Positions 6,138 to 13,876 of a DNA stretch of 40,359 nucleotides are shown in pieces. The stretch's first letter is position 1. Every line of letters begins with the position of its first letter. The DNA is from a virus, in the IMG/VR virus record IMGVR_UViG_3300012006_000014, positions 1 through 40,359 of that record; one strand, given 5' to 3'. The notes under the pieces were generated by a model, which saw only the letters and a list, made by a program, of their open reading frames with translations, did no database searches and was not told where the DNA came from. The translations under genes and the position numbers were made by a program.

Positions 6138-7570
6138 TTATCCTCGCTCAAGTCCAATATTTCAGAGTACATTACATCACTTTGTTGGGCGTTAAAACCC
6201 CCGCCTGTCAAACGTTTTGTTGAGTCACCGACGTTTGCACCAAACAGTCTGCTCAACACCCCACTACTGCCTCGTGCCTCAACTTCCAACCTAACCATGT
6301 CTCTTGTGTCAGATATGTCTTTAAACTTTTCAACAAAAGAAAACAACCTATCAATCTCGTCGGATAGGGCTGGGTCAAGACCTTGACCTTCCAATTCTTC
6401 AGCAAATCGGGCAAACAAAACACGACTTACCTGCATCTCTAACATTGCCCTCAAAGCGGACTGTAATTGGTCTTTTGTTTTGATCTCAATCGGCAACTTA
6501 AAACCACATTCCGCATTCTCACGAAACGCAGGACAACGTGACGAGAGATAGCAATTATTACACTGCCTTAAAAGGTTAGAATTATACCTAATTGTAGATA
6601 CTGTTTCTATGCTAATTTCCCCATCTTCCCCTTGTTCTGCAAGGGTTTCGGCTAATGGGCTTGCGTACTGCTCAACGCCCATTATTGGTAACACGACTTT
6701 TTCGTTTTCGTGCCGCTTTTCTACCCCCCTTATAGCAATATTGTCACCCCCTCGTGCCACATTTTGCAAACTTTGATTTTGCGTGAAATTATTGATATCA
6801 GGGTCATTTTCAGATAGACCTAATTCTTGTTCGTCATCGTCTTTTGGAGGGTCATAGACCCCAAAAGTTTGACTTTCCCACGCTTTCCAAGATTTAATTG
6901 CAAGTTTTGCTACCTCATTGTTGTCGTCTTGGATGATGGCATCCATGTCAATGCCTAACCTCATAATGTCGGCACGGTGTTTTTTGCGAGAAGACTCTTT
7001 TTGCTGGGCTGGATACCGTCTTAAACCATGCCCATCCCATACTTGGGTTTCGCCGTACCGGACAGCACTAGTCCATGAACCCACTACAGCCGAATCCCAA
7101 GCAAGGGTTTCAAGTACGTCGGGTTTTGAGGAAACTGCTATAAGTTTTGCATCCCACCTTGTCATGGCATTTCTAATCTTGGATATGGTTTTACCGTTTA
7201 CGGCTTTATCACTGATCGCTGCTTTTCCGTATTTTTGGCATAGCCAAGACAGGCGTTCCATATCTTCGGGGTCGTTCCATAGTGGAATGTATCGTTCACC
7301 CATCCAAGAACCGTCATAATCAGGGCGACCAATTACATGGGTCAAAGTTTCGTAATGCTCCCTAACAAAAGCGTCGTAACGATTGACATCTTCATCATTT
7401 TCAGATGTATACAGAACTAACTCCCCGCCATTGAACATAGTTGGCAGGTCTAATTGTTTCTTTTTAGGTATGGCAAGATGGGTCAAATTGACGGCAAACC
7501 GTGTTACCCCAGAAAATATAAGCAAAGACCTAAAAGACGATTTCTCTGAGTTTGCAAAATAAATCTTCAT
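6134..7570 (-). CDS. Unknown 478-aa protein with a four-cysteine cluster
   Basis: Two parts can be seen. Residues 1-235 form an alpha/beta domain with strands such as LIAVSSKP (143-150) and a segment DSAVVGSWTSAVRYG (159-173) followed by a basic stretch. Residues 240-335 look disordered. From about 337 there is a cluster C337-x2-C340-x5-C346-x8-C355 that could bind zinc or Fe-S, then helices with heptad character to about 425. I cannot place it in a family. It overlaps the HAD-like gene upstream as ATGA and probably shares its transcript; its own stop overlaps the next promoter. Confidence 0.8.
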   Translation of the reverse strand: MKIYFANSEKSSFRSLLIFSGVTRFAVNLTHLAIPKKKQLDLPTMFNGGELVLYTSENDEDVNRYDAFVREHYETLTHVIGRPDYDGSWMGERYIPLWNDPEDMERLSWLCQKYGKAAISDKAVNGKTISKIRNAMTRWDAKLIAVSSKPDVLETLAWDSAVVGSWTSAVRYGETQVWDGHGLRRYPAQQKESSRKKHRADIMRLGIDMDAIIQDDNNEVAKLAIKSWKAWESQTFGVYDPPKDDDEQELGLSENDPDINNFTQNQSLQNVARGGDNIAIRGVEKRHENEKVVLPIMGVEQYASPLAETLAEQGEDGEISIETVSTIRYNSNLLRQCNNCYLSSRCPAFRENAECGFKLPIEIKTKDQLQSALRAMLEMQVSRVLFARFAEELEGQGLDPALSDEIDRLFSFVEKFKDISDTRDMVRLEVEARGSSGVLSRLFGANVGDSTKRLTGGGFNAQQSDVMYSEILDLSEDN

Positions 7571-8052
7571 TTTTGCTCTTTTTCTGCTCTGTAAATGGTT
7601 TGTACTTCTATTTCTCTAACTAAATCATCCCACAGTTGGTGCTCACGCTGTTTGTTTTCACGCCATTCTGGTCGCACAAAAGCAGGCAAACCAACAAGTA
7701 GAGACGGTATGGCATCTTCCATCACAAGTTTTACAGTACGTGGATTGGAATCCACAAACCAATGAATCTTTCCATAAATGGCATTAAAATCACGTACACG
7801 GTCACGTATATCTTCGGGTTTTGTAGATTCAATGACATCTATATGGGCGTATTTATAGCCTTCTAATTTTGCCCAACCTTCAATTAAATCTGTCCTAGTT
7901 GTACCTGTAGCCATAATGATCAAGTTGCCATGGTATTGGTTGTATAGGGCATGCCATAGTTTTCTAGACTCATTAGCTGGTTGTCGTGCGCCAATAGACA
8001 TGGATTTGTCCGTTGTTGGGTATGCCAACACGTCAAAAGTAACAATGAGCAT
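7567..8052 (-). CDS. HAD-like phosphatase-fold protein, catalytic aspartate doubtful, 161 aa
   Basis: The order of elements resembles the HAD fold: an N-terminal strand (MLIVTFDVLA), a helix, then a strand ending in threonine (NLIIMATGTTRTD, motif II-like), a lysine-containing segment, and KIHWFVDSNPRTV (motif IV-like, D100). Motif I would normally be DxDxT/V; here the strand reads TFDVLAYPTTD with only one clear aspartate, so the enzyme may be inactive or the assignment may be wrong. Its ATG overlaps the previous stop (TAATG). Confidence 0.6.
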   Translation of the reverse strand: MLIVTFDVLAYPTTDKSMSIGARQPANESRKLWHALYNQYHGNLIIMATGTTRTDLIEGWAKLEGYKYAHIDVIESTKPEDIRDRVRDFNAIYGKIHWFVDSNPRTVKLVMEDAIPSLLVGLPAFVRPEWRENKQREHQLWDDLVREIEVQTIYRAEKEQK

Positions 8053-8573
8053 TAGTTATTACCGACGTCTATGTCGTATATGCCCAATTCTTTACGTTCT
8101 TTGTGGGCAACGTAAGATGCGCATGGGCAATACATGCATAAGTATTGTCGTTTGTTTTTTGGGACACCAGTTTTGCGACCAATGGTTTTGGATTCATCAC
8201 ACCAATCAATGCAGAAATCTTTTGGTCTATCGTGTTTGTTAAAGCAACGCATTGCATCTACTTTTAGTTCATCACGGAAATCACTAATGTATAAATCGTG
8301 CGATTTTAATTCATTTTTAATGGCTGTTTCAGCGTCAAGTTTGCTTGCTGTTTCTTTGTCAGTTCTAAAAATCATGCCACGCCACATTTCGTGGTCAGGG
8401 TTTCTTGCCTTGTGCCTTTCAAGAATGTCAATAAGTTCCATATCGTATTCGGGTTCGCCTTGGTACGGGCGCATTTTGTACATTACTGCCCCACTCTTTT
8501 TACCCGATGGTTCTTCTCGCCAACATACAAGTAGGCGATGTTCTTGCTCGTTAGTAAACTCTTTGGGTTCCAT
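8052..8573 (-). CDS. Hypothetical protein with C-terminal cysteine cluster, 173 aa
   Basis: Not recognised. Residues 1-100 are mixed helix and strand; the last third holds C110, H114, C121, C125, C146, C149 and C151, enough for one or two metal sites. The segment YLCMYCPCASYVAHKE is the densest part. A structural zinc or an Fe-S cluster is possible. It sits upstream of the HAD-like gene with overlapping stop and start. Confidence 0.78.
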   Translation of the reverse strand: MEPKEFTNEQEHRLLVCWREEPSGKKSGAVMYKMRPYQGEPEYDMELIDILERHKARNPDHEMWRGMIFRTDKETASKLDAETAIKNELKSHDLYISDFRDELKVDAMRCFNKHDRPKDFCIDWCDESKTIGRKTGVPKNKRQYLCMYCPCASYVAHKERKELGIYDIDVGNN

Positions 8574-8596
8574 TTAATGCTACTTTCTTGAATTAT

Positions 8597-8941
8597 TTAC
8601 AAATGTGGTCTTGTGTCCTCAGGGTTAATCGTACCATTTCTATTTAACTCTTCTTGCACATTTGGGTGCAATACTAACAGTTTTCTAAGGGTGTGGGCAT
8701 CCTGTGGTGCAAGTTTAGAAGGATCAATTGATTCATGCAACAACCCTAAAGCCTGAGAATACTGACCTATGGTTGCATCGCTAAGAGAAGAAAAATGTTC
8801 AAAAGCAGAAGGCGTTTTTGGATGAATTTTTTGTAATTTAGCTGGGTGCATTGCAATAGATAGTTGTTGGGACAAGTGTGAACCTAAATCGTTATTTATT
8901 TTAGATTGTTTGTATTCGTTTAAATTAACGATTTTGCCCAT
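8597..8941 (-). CDS. Hypothetical protein, 114 aa
   Basis: A 114-residue helical, soluble protein beginning MGKIVNLNEYKQSK. The middle has several short helices broken by prolines (HPAKLQKIHPKTPSAFEHF). No family recognised. It is the last gene of the run of small proteins that begins near 14248. Confidence 0.75.
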   Translation of the reverse strand: MGKIVNLNEYKQSKINNDLGSHLSQQLSIAMHPAKLQKIHPKTPSAFEHFSSLSDATIGQYSQALGLLHESIDPSKLAPQDAHTLRKLLVLHPNVQEELNRNGTINPEDTRPHL

Positions 8942-8947
8942 AGCGGA

Positions 8948-9217
8948 TTACCAACCGTCAGTGTTTTTGTTAAACTTTCTTGGAGCCTGCACGCCGTCAT
9001 TATCTTTGGCTGCTTGTTCTGCCTCATAAGCATCGTCATCCATCATGTCTTGGGCAGTAGCCTCAATGATTCTAAAATCTTTGTGGTCTTCTAAGGGTGT
9101 GTCGTAAGTTGTTATGTGCCCACCTTGTTCTAATTTACGACGAGCTTTAATTAAGTAAACAGAATCAAAATCTACTTTGCGGTTTTTGTTATATCGTTCG
9201 TCTTCGCCTTTAGCCAT
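8948..9217 (-). CDS. Small protein of the MA-x-G-x-D-x-R family, 89 aa
   Basis: The ATG at 9217 has an AAGGAGAT site and overlaps the end of the previous gene by 8 bases; a longer frame to 9388 lies wholly inside that gene and is rejected. The N-terminus MAKGEDERYNKNRKVDFD resembles those of the proteins at 11203 and 11418. The rest is acidic and ends in a disordered tail. Function unknown; a shared N-terminal sorting or binding signal is possible. Confidence 0.75.
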   Translation of the reverse strand: MAKGEDERYNKNRKVDFDSVYLIKARRKLEQGGHITTYDTPLEDHKDFRIIEATAQDMMDDDAYEAEQAAKDNDGVQAPRKFNKNTDGW

Positions 9218-9572
9218 TGGTATCTCCTTGATCGTTTTCTCCGTGTTCGTACCACATGTCTTTAGGTGATTCATATTGAGTATCGTATGCATAATCTGCT
9301 GCATCATTATCATCAACAGAAAACGTAGTTTGAGAGGTTGTGTGGTGACCTTCAACCAAATCATAACCATGGCGGTCTGCCTCAGCACGACGAAATTCCA
9401 AATTGTTTGCTCCTAAAGCATACATGGTTGCAGCAATAGGTTTTCCTGTTGAACGACTGCGCCAATGAAACGGAATCATGTTTAGTCCCTGAGACACTCC
9501 AGATGATTCAATATGGGTGACTTTTCCGCTTGCGCCAATATCAACAATGTCAGGTGTGTTTTCGTTAGCCAT
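9210..9572 (-). CDS. Hypothetical protein, 120 aa
   Basis: An acidic protein with a predicted beta-rich N-terminal half (GASGKVTHIESSGVSQ, MIPFHWRSRSTGKPIA) and a disordered C-terminus dominated by D, E, Y and H. Not recognised. It lies in the same run of small unknown genes as its neighbours, with a 27-base gap upstream. Confidence 0.75.
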   Translation of the reverse strand: MANENTPDIVDIGASGKVTHIESSGVSQGLNMIPFHWRSRSTGKPIAATMYALGANNLEFRRAEADRHGYDLVEGHHTTSQTTFSVDDNDAADYAYDTQYESPKDMWYEHGENDQGDTNG

Positions 9573-9599
9573 ACCTACATTGTACCAAGGATTGCTTGG

Positions 9600-9923
9600 T
9601 TAGCTCCACTTTCTTATTTCGCCGTACTGAACCATTTGTTCATTTAACATATTGGCGTGGGCTAAAGCTTCATGATGACGTTCGTAAGGTTGAGTCACAT
9701 TGGCAGGTATCTCGGTTTTATCCCTTTTGCCCAAAGTAGTTCTGCGATGTATGCGATATTCGCCGTTTGTTTCGGGCACAACAAAGAAATGACCACCCGG
9801 AACACCTTTAGCATGATGCATAATTGTTTTTGGGTCAGGAGCGGTGTCTACGTATTCTCTTACGCGGAATTTGTTACGCGATTTAGCCCAAGTAGGACGA
9901 CGATCTCTATCTGAGTAAGCCAT
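9600..9923 (-). CDS. Hypothetical basic protein, 107 aa
   Basis: Begins MAYSDRDRRPTWAKSRNK, so the first 25 residues are strongly basic; the middle (GGHFFVVPETNGEYRIHRR) looks like a small beta-sheet, and the C-terminus is helical. No family recognised. Basic charge fits nucleic-acid or virion association, which is inference. Confidence 0.75.
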   Translation of the reverse strand: MAYSDRDRRPTWAKSRNKFRVREYVDTAPDPKTIMHHAKGVPGGHFFVVPETNGEYRIHRRTTLGKRDKTEIPANVTQPYERHHEALAHANMLNEQMVQYGEIRKWS

Positions 9924-9928
9924 GAGGC

Positions 9929-10129
9929 TTACGAACTTAAAATTGGATCGTTTTCAGCCAATGGTGAACGTGGAACAAAGTTGTATTGTTCGTTAAGCAC
10001 CATTGTTAATTTTGTGGGGCAGTGCATGTCAAGCTCACCACCACGATTTGGGGTTGTATTTTTAAAAGTGCCGTCAGTAGCACCTAACCGAAGATCGGCA
10101 TTTTGAGAGCGAGATGTGTTTACAGCCAT
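9929..10129 (-). CDS. Hypothetical small protein, 66 aa
   Basis: A 66-residue protein with a polar N-terminus and a short strand-rich centre (DMHCPTKLTMVLNEQYNFV). Not recognised. It ends five bases before the next start and belongs to the same gene run. Confidence 0.7.
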   Translation of the reverse strand: MAVNTSRSQNADLRLGATDGTFKNTTPNRGGELDMHCPTKLTMVLNEQYNFVPRSPLAENDPILSS

Positions 10130-10150
10130 AATATTAGTTTATCACTTTCT

Positions 10151-10861
10151 TTAAGAAAAGTTTCCGCCTACAGCCATTTTGTTCTTTAGTTTTCCAATAC
10201 TTTGGGTCATTTCAACGTTTCCAGTTGATTGTGGAGTTTTTGCAACTCTTGGTTTTCGTGCTATAGGAGATTCAGCTCTTTCCGGACGGTTTGGGTTCCT
10301 TCTACCATAGTTAGGATTTGCTGCTTTTTTCTCTTCTCGTTTAGCTGCAGTTGCTGCTTTTTGTTCAGCCGTTCTAGGTTGCCGTGGGTTATTTGTAGGA
10401 GCAGGAGCAGAAGTAGGTGTGTTAGTTAAATTTTGAGTTTGTGTATTAGCTATGTTCTGATCACCAGCCACAGCAATTTTACTATTTACAGCACGTTTGT
10501 TTTGACTGTAATCGTTTATAGTTCCAGTATTTGCCTCTCCAAATTGAACTACACCTGGAGTTTGAGCTTTGGCAATTCTTTCCATGGCATCAACGTCATA
10601 CTCAACTTCTCCACCACGTCCACCACCTCCCATGCGGTTGTACATAATGTTGTAGGGATTAAGTGGGGAAAAAATGCCCGCAGTCATATCTGCTTTTTTG
10701 GGTGCTTGTCCAGAAATACCAAAATCTTTGCCACCAGCACCACTACTACCTACGCTACCCAGTGGTTTTCCGGGAGTTCCCATTTCTACGTCTCTTGGGT
10801 TGCGACCAGTGGCATTGTACAACGGTGCAACAGGGTTACTACCAAACTTGTCAGAAGCCAT
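10151..10861 (-). CDS. Low-complexity protein with the NTGT-NDYS motif, 236 aa
   Basis: Residues 1-100 are glycine/proline-rich and probably disordered. Residues 111-147 form a 37-residue motif (starting NTGTINDYS, with AGDQNI in the middle and ending QNLTN) that is 22/37 identical, without gaps, to residues 346-382 of the protein at 11726. The C-terminal 80 residues are rich in K, R, P and A. Overall charge is basic. I do not recognise either protein; the motif, with recurrent N, G, D and Q, may form short beta turns used for assembly. Confidence 0.8.
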   Translation of the reverse strand: MASDKFGSNPVAPLYNATGRNPRDVEMGTPGKPLGSVGSSGAGGKDFGISGQAPKKADMTAGIFSPLNPYNIMYNRMGGGGRGGEVEYDVDAMERIAKAQTPGVVQFGEANTGTINDYSQNKRAVNSKIAVAGDQNIANTQTQNLTNTPTSAPAPTNNPRQPRTAEQKAATAAKREEKKAANPNYGRRNPNRPERAESPIARKPRVAKTPQSTGNVEMTQSIGKLKNKMAVGGNFS

Positions 10862-10878
10862 GACTACAGTTTACTCTA

Positions 10879-11193
10879 TTACCAAAGGTTATTCATAGAA
10901 TAACGGCCCGAACCTGTAAAGGCGTCGTCATTCATCTGTGCCCTAGTAAGCATATTGACTGCTCCAGACACCCATGAACGATAGGTTGGGGCGTTTCTAT
11001 CAACAGACAAGATGTCCATAACTCCAAGTTCTTGTTTGATAAAACCTCTGCGCTCTGGTGATAACTGTTGGGGTACAACAGGACGAGTTTGACGAATTGT
11101 TTTTGGATCTGAAATAGCCGATTCAAGAGCCATGTCTACAAGCATTTCTTCACGAGTTTGCCATGGTCGTGTGCGAGCAACATTTTGAGACAT
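10879..11193 (-). CDS. Hypothetical protein, 104 aa
   Basis: A 104-residue protein beginning MSQNVARTRPWQTREEMLVDMAL, mostly helical, with a central proline-rich break (RPVVPQQLSPERRG). Not recognised. It lies between the low-complexity proteins in the same transcript direction. Confidence 0.75.
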   Translation of the reverse strand: MSQNVARTRPWQTREEMLVDMALESAISDPKTIRQTRPVVPQQLSPERRGFIKQELGVMDILSVDRNAPTYRSWVSGAVNMLTRAQMNDDAFTGSGRYSMNNLW

Positions 11194-11202
11194 TATTGAC
11201 CT

Positions 11203-11418
11203 TTATGCCCAAGTGTTTAAGTAAGGATCAAATGGTTGCTGTTTGTTCTTTCCTTTATTTTTAGCAAAGTGATCGGCTGCGGCATGGTAATCTGCCCAAT
11301 CCTCAGGACTGCTGTGTAAATTAGGTTTTGAGCGAGTAGTACCATCAGGTCTAGCGTAAATAGCATCTCTACTTACTTTACGTTTTGGGGTATGTCGTTC
11401 GTCTTTACCGCCAGCCAT
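11203..11418 (-). CDS. Small protein of the MA-x-G-x-D-x-R family, 71 aa
   Basis: The ATG at 11418 overlaps the preceding stop (TAATG) and has an AGCAGG site; an upstream in-frame start at 11466 lies inside the previous gene. The N-terminus MAGGKDERHTPKRKVSRD matches those at 9217 and 11726 in spacing of A, G, D, R and V. The remainder is hydrophilic with a helix around PEDWADYHAAADHFAK. Function unknown. Confidence 0.75.
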   Translation of the reverse strand: MAGGKDERHTPKRKVSRDAIYARPDGTTRSKPNLHSSPEDWADYHAAADHFAKNKGKNKQQPFDPYLNTWA

Positions 11419-11726
11419 TAGTAACCTGCTCTTACATTCTTCTTTGCTTGCCTTGTGGCTCCCCATTTAGTTTTCTTTTTGTTAGCGTTGTCTATATACA
11501 TAGTTTGTGTGCGGGTTCTATCGCTAGGTGCTGTAAGAAATGTTGGGAAATAACCTTTTTCTCCAGCTTTAGTCTGATACCCAACCTCAACCGAAAGTAA
11601 ATTTGGATCATCTTTTAAATTAGAACCTTCAGGCAAATCTTTAGATGGAGTTCCTACATATCCATAAGGTCGTAATCTTGTTACAACGCGCTTTGGATCG
11701 TTGCGTGTATCTTTACCCTTAGCCAT
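11418..11726 (-). CDS. Small protein of the MA-x-G-x-D-x-R family, 102 aa
   Basis: N-terminus MAKGKDTRNDPKRVVTRL is the third copy of the shared pattern. The rest is basic and ends in a lysine/arginine-rich tail (NKKKTKWGATRQAKKNVRAGY), which suggests binding to nucleic acid or to an acidic surface. It overlaps both neighbours by a single base (TAATG). Not recognised. Confidence 0.78.
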   Translation of the reverse strand: MAKGKDTRNDPKRVVTRLRPYGYVGTPSKDLPEGSNLKDDPNLLSVEVGYQTKAGEKGYFPTFLTAPSDRTRTQTMYIDNANKKKTKWGATRQAKKNVRAGY

Positions 11727-13021
11727 TACTTTTTCCTATTCGTAGGACGACCACCACGAGAGGCATTTTGTGCTCGTGGATGTGATGACGTTGCCGATCC
11801 GGTTGTGCTTGCAGTAATACCAGCTTTTGTTGAACGTGCTTTTCCAGATGTGGTTGCTGTAATTCCGCCACCACTATTCTTTAAGTTTTGATTGTGCACA
11901 TTACCTATATTCATGTCTCCACCAACAGACACATTGCTATCGGTAGAACGTTTGTTAATGCTGTAATCATTCATAGTTCCAGTGTTTACATCTCCGTAAG
12001 CTTGTCCAGCTTGTTTTGATGCTGGAGGTGTCGGTGGTGGTGTTGGTGCGTAGCCACCTCCTCCTGCTGGAGGTGTCGGTGGTGCACCTGCGCCAGCGCT
12101 TGCTCCTGGTCGTGACGAGAATGAACCCATGCGACTACGCAAACGGCTCATAAATCCAGGTTTGTCTGATTTTGGCATCTTGCCATCTTTAGTTGGTGTA
12201 ACCATGACCGTCGGTTTTGAACGTGGTGTTGGATTGGATGGCATTTCACCCTTGTCACTTGGGTCTTTGCTAACACCAGATGTTGCTAATTCTTTAATGC
12301 GTGCTGTGCGAGCCTCATCTTTTTCTCGTCGTGTTTCAGGCATTTCTGTTGTAATGTCGTTTTGTCTGAAAGCGGGACCAGATTTTCCACTTGTGCCTTC
12401 TGCACCTGCACGAAGTTTTGAAGGCTTTACAGGACCAGCTTTTTCTCGTTGTTCTGCAACACTTCCAAACTTGTAACCAGGATTTCCTGGTGGTGGATTC
12501 TTTTCTCGTTGCTCTGCAACACTTCCAAATTTTGGACGGTCTGAGTTTTTGTTTTCATACTCTCGTTTGTCAAATTCTCTGTCGGCGGCTCTTTGCCCCT
12601 CAGCAGTTTTTGGGTCTGAATAGTCACCGTAGCCAATTGGAGGCGTCAACCTAGAAGATGGTTTAGGAGTACCTTGTTTGTCACCTTTACTTGCAGGTGT
12701 ACCAATTGGGTTGCGTTCTTTAGCTTTACCTACGGCATCTTGTGCTTTAGCACCTGCAGCTTCCACAGCATCAACTTTTTTAGATGCACCCTTCTTTTTT
12801 GCAGTTGTTTTCTTCTTTGCCATTTTGCTCTCCTTAGCTTTCTGCGTATCTTCTTCAAGTGCTTTCTTGTTTTCTGGAGTCATGCTTTTAGCGGCTGCTT
12901 TTCTTGTTTTAGTAGCCATTTCTGTATTCCCAGATTTTTCTTGACGCCTAGCTTCGGATTCGTAAGCTGCCCCAATTTTTTCAAAAGGAGTTTTAGGTGT
13001 GGATTTCTTTTTTTCAGCCAT
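11726..13021 (-). CDS. Large low-complexity basic protein, 431 aa
   Basis: Residues 1-105 are lysine/alanine-rich and resemble histone H1 tails (MAKKKTTAKKKGASKK at 67-82). Residues 164-194 contain two copies of KFGSVAEQREK spaced 20 residues apart. Residues 300-340 are proline/glycine-rich, and 346-382 carry the NTGT-NDYS motif shared with the protein at 10151. The tail has two GITA-T/S-T repeats. Most of the protein is probably disordered. A role in DNA condensation or as an internal virion or scaffold component would fit the composition, but is inference. Confidence 0.8.
   Translation of the reverse strand: MAEKKKSTPKTPFEKIGAAYESEARRQEKSGNTEMATKTRKAAAKSMTPENKKALEEDTQKAKESKMAKKKTTAKKKGASKKVDAVEAAGAKAQDAVGKAKERNPIGTPASKGDKQGTPKPSSRLTPPIGYGDYSDPKTAEGQRAADREFDKREYENKNSDRPKFGSVAEQREKNPPPGNPGYKFGSVAEQREKAGPVKPSKLRAGAEGTSGKSGPAFRQNDITTEMPETRREKDEARTARIKELATSGVSKDPSDKGEMPSNPTPRSKPTVMVTPTKDGKMPKSDKPGFMSRLRSRMGSFSSRPGASAGAGAPPTPPAGGGGYAPTPPPTPPASKQAGQAYGDVNTGTMNDYSINKRSTDSNVSVGGDMNIGNVHNQNLKNSGGGITATTSGKARSTKAGITASTTGSATSSHPRAQNASRGGRPTNRKK
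12441..12529. repeat. Direct repeat, two 29-bp copies 60 bp apart
   Basis: The copies at 12441-12469 and 12501-12529 differ at one base and encode the repeated KFGSVAEQREK segment of the low-complexity protein. The near identity at DNA level points to a recent internal duplication. Confidence 0.75.
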
Positions 13022-13043
13022 GATTACTTAAAGTTTATCAGGT

Positions 13044-13535
13044 TCAACGCCAAGTTGGTTTTAATTGGCGCAGTGTTGCCCGACGTTCTGCATCAATGTA
13101 TTCTTGGTTTTGTTGCTCCATTGTGCGTGGAATTCCTTTTGGTCCAACCTTACCGTCATTTGTAAGAACCACAGGCATAGCTCCCGGTGGAGCAAACTTC
13201 ATACCTTTATCTTGGTAGGCAATACCTGTCCACAAATTAAACTCATCAGGCCAAACATAATCACCTGGGTTCACTCGCTCACCTTTGTGCACGCCACGAG
13301 AATATTGTCGGGCATTTTGGCGGCTTAAAGTTCCTAAAGTCTTGTCTTGTCGGCGGTTAGACGACATAGTGCCAAGGTATCCGTCTGGATACGTGGTGTC
13401 CTGTAATGTACGGTAACCAGCAAGTTGATAATCCTTATTATTCCTAAAAACAGGCGCTGGACCAAACAGGGGTTGAGACGACATTTCTTGTTGAGAATTC
13501 GGGGTTTGCCAATCTGCAAATGATTGATTAGCCAT
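13044..13535 (-). CDS. Hypothetical protein, 163 aa
   Basis: A polar protein rich in N, Q, R and P. The centre (GDYVWPDEFNLWTGIAYQDKGMKFAPPG) could be a small folded domain; the C-terminus is helical (EQQNQEYIDAERRATLRQL). Not recognised. Its ATG overlaps the stop of the 42-aa gene upstream (TAATG). Confidence 0.78.
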   Translation of the reverse strand: MANQSFADWQTPNSQQEMSSQPLFGPAPVFRNNKDYQLAGYRTLQDTTYPDGYLGTMSSNRRQDKTLGTLSRQNARQYSRGVHKGERVNPGDYVWPDEFNLWTGIAYQDKGMKFAPPGAMPVVLTNDGKVGPKGIPRTMEQQNQEYIDAERRATLRQLKPTWR

Positions 13536-13663
13536 TAGTTTCCTGCTTTGCTATGGTCAAATGAAGTCATGAAACCGCCTGCAGCCCCAGCAACCGATGA
13601 AATTGGGCGTGGCTTTACTTTACTAACAACTTTTTTAGTAGTTTTCTTTTTCTTAGTAGCCAT
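13535..13663 (-). CDS. Very basic small protein, 42 aa
   Basis: Begins MATKKKKTTKKVVSKVKPRP, then a small hydrophobic segment with alanine and glycine. Ten of the first 19 residues are lysine or arginine-like in charge or flanked by them, much like a histone H1 tail or a DNA-packaging peptide. It fills the gap between two genes exactly, overlapping the next start by one base, which supports it being translated. Confidence 0.65.
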   Translation of the reverse strand: MATKKKKTTKKVVSKVKPRPISSVAGAAGGFMTSFDHSKAGN

Positions 13664-13665
13664 TG

Positions 13666-13875
13666 CTACTCAGTCCAAACTGAAATCTTTCCAGCACCTG
13701 TTGGTCGTGGAATACCGTGCGGTGGGGCGTCGTCTCCTCGTGTTTCATCAATGTCAGTCATTGTTACTTTACGTGAAGGGTTATGTGATTGATCAATTTG
13801 ACGACGGGCTTTTCTACCTTTGTACTCCGCCATGTCAACGACATTTTTCTTCATGCTTGGTTGGATGTAGCCCAT
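13666..13875 (-). CDS. Hypothetical basic small protein, 69 aa
   Basis: The start at 13875 (MGYIQPSMKKN) lies one base after the previous stop; longer frames would lie inside that gene. The middle is strongly basic (YKGRKARRQIDQSHNPSRK). The ribosome site (GGAG) is rather distant, so the true start could be the next methionine. Not recognised. Confidence 0.6.
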   Translation of the reverse strand: MGYIQPSMKKNVVDMAEYKGRKARRQIDQSHNPSRKVTMTDIDETRGDDAPPHGIPRPTGAGKISVWTE

Positions 13876-13876
13876 G

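Noticed and set aside
6134-7570. tRNA-guanine transglycosylase-like (DpdA) identity for the 478-aa protein
   Set aside because: Only a short stretch looks similar; the catalytic aspartates and zinc site of that family cannot be placed, and no deazapurine synthesis genes are nearby.
12674-13165. Long plus-strand reading frame (163 codons)
   Set aside because: It lies opposite two well-supported minus-strand genes, has cysteine/phenylalanine-rich antisense composition and no ribosome site. The same holds for other plus-strand frames such as 5934-6386, 8134-8577 and 13548-14234.
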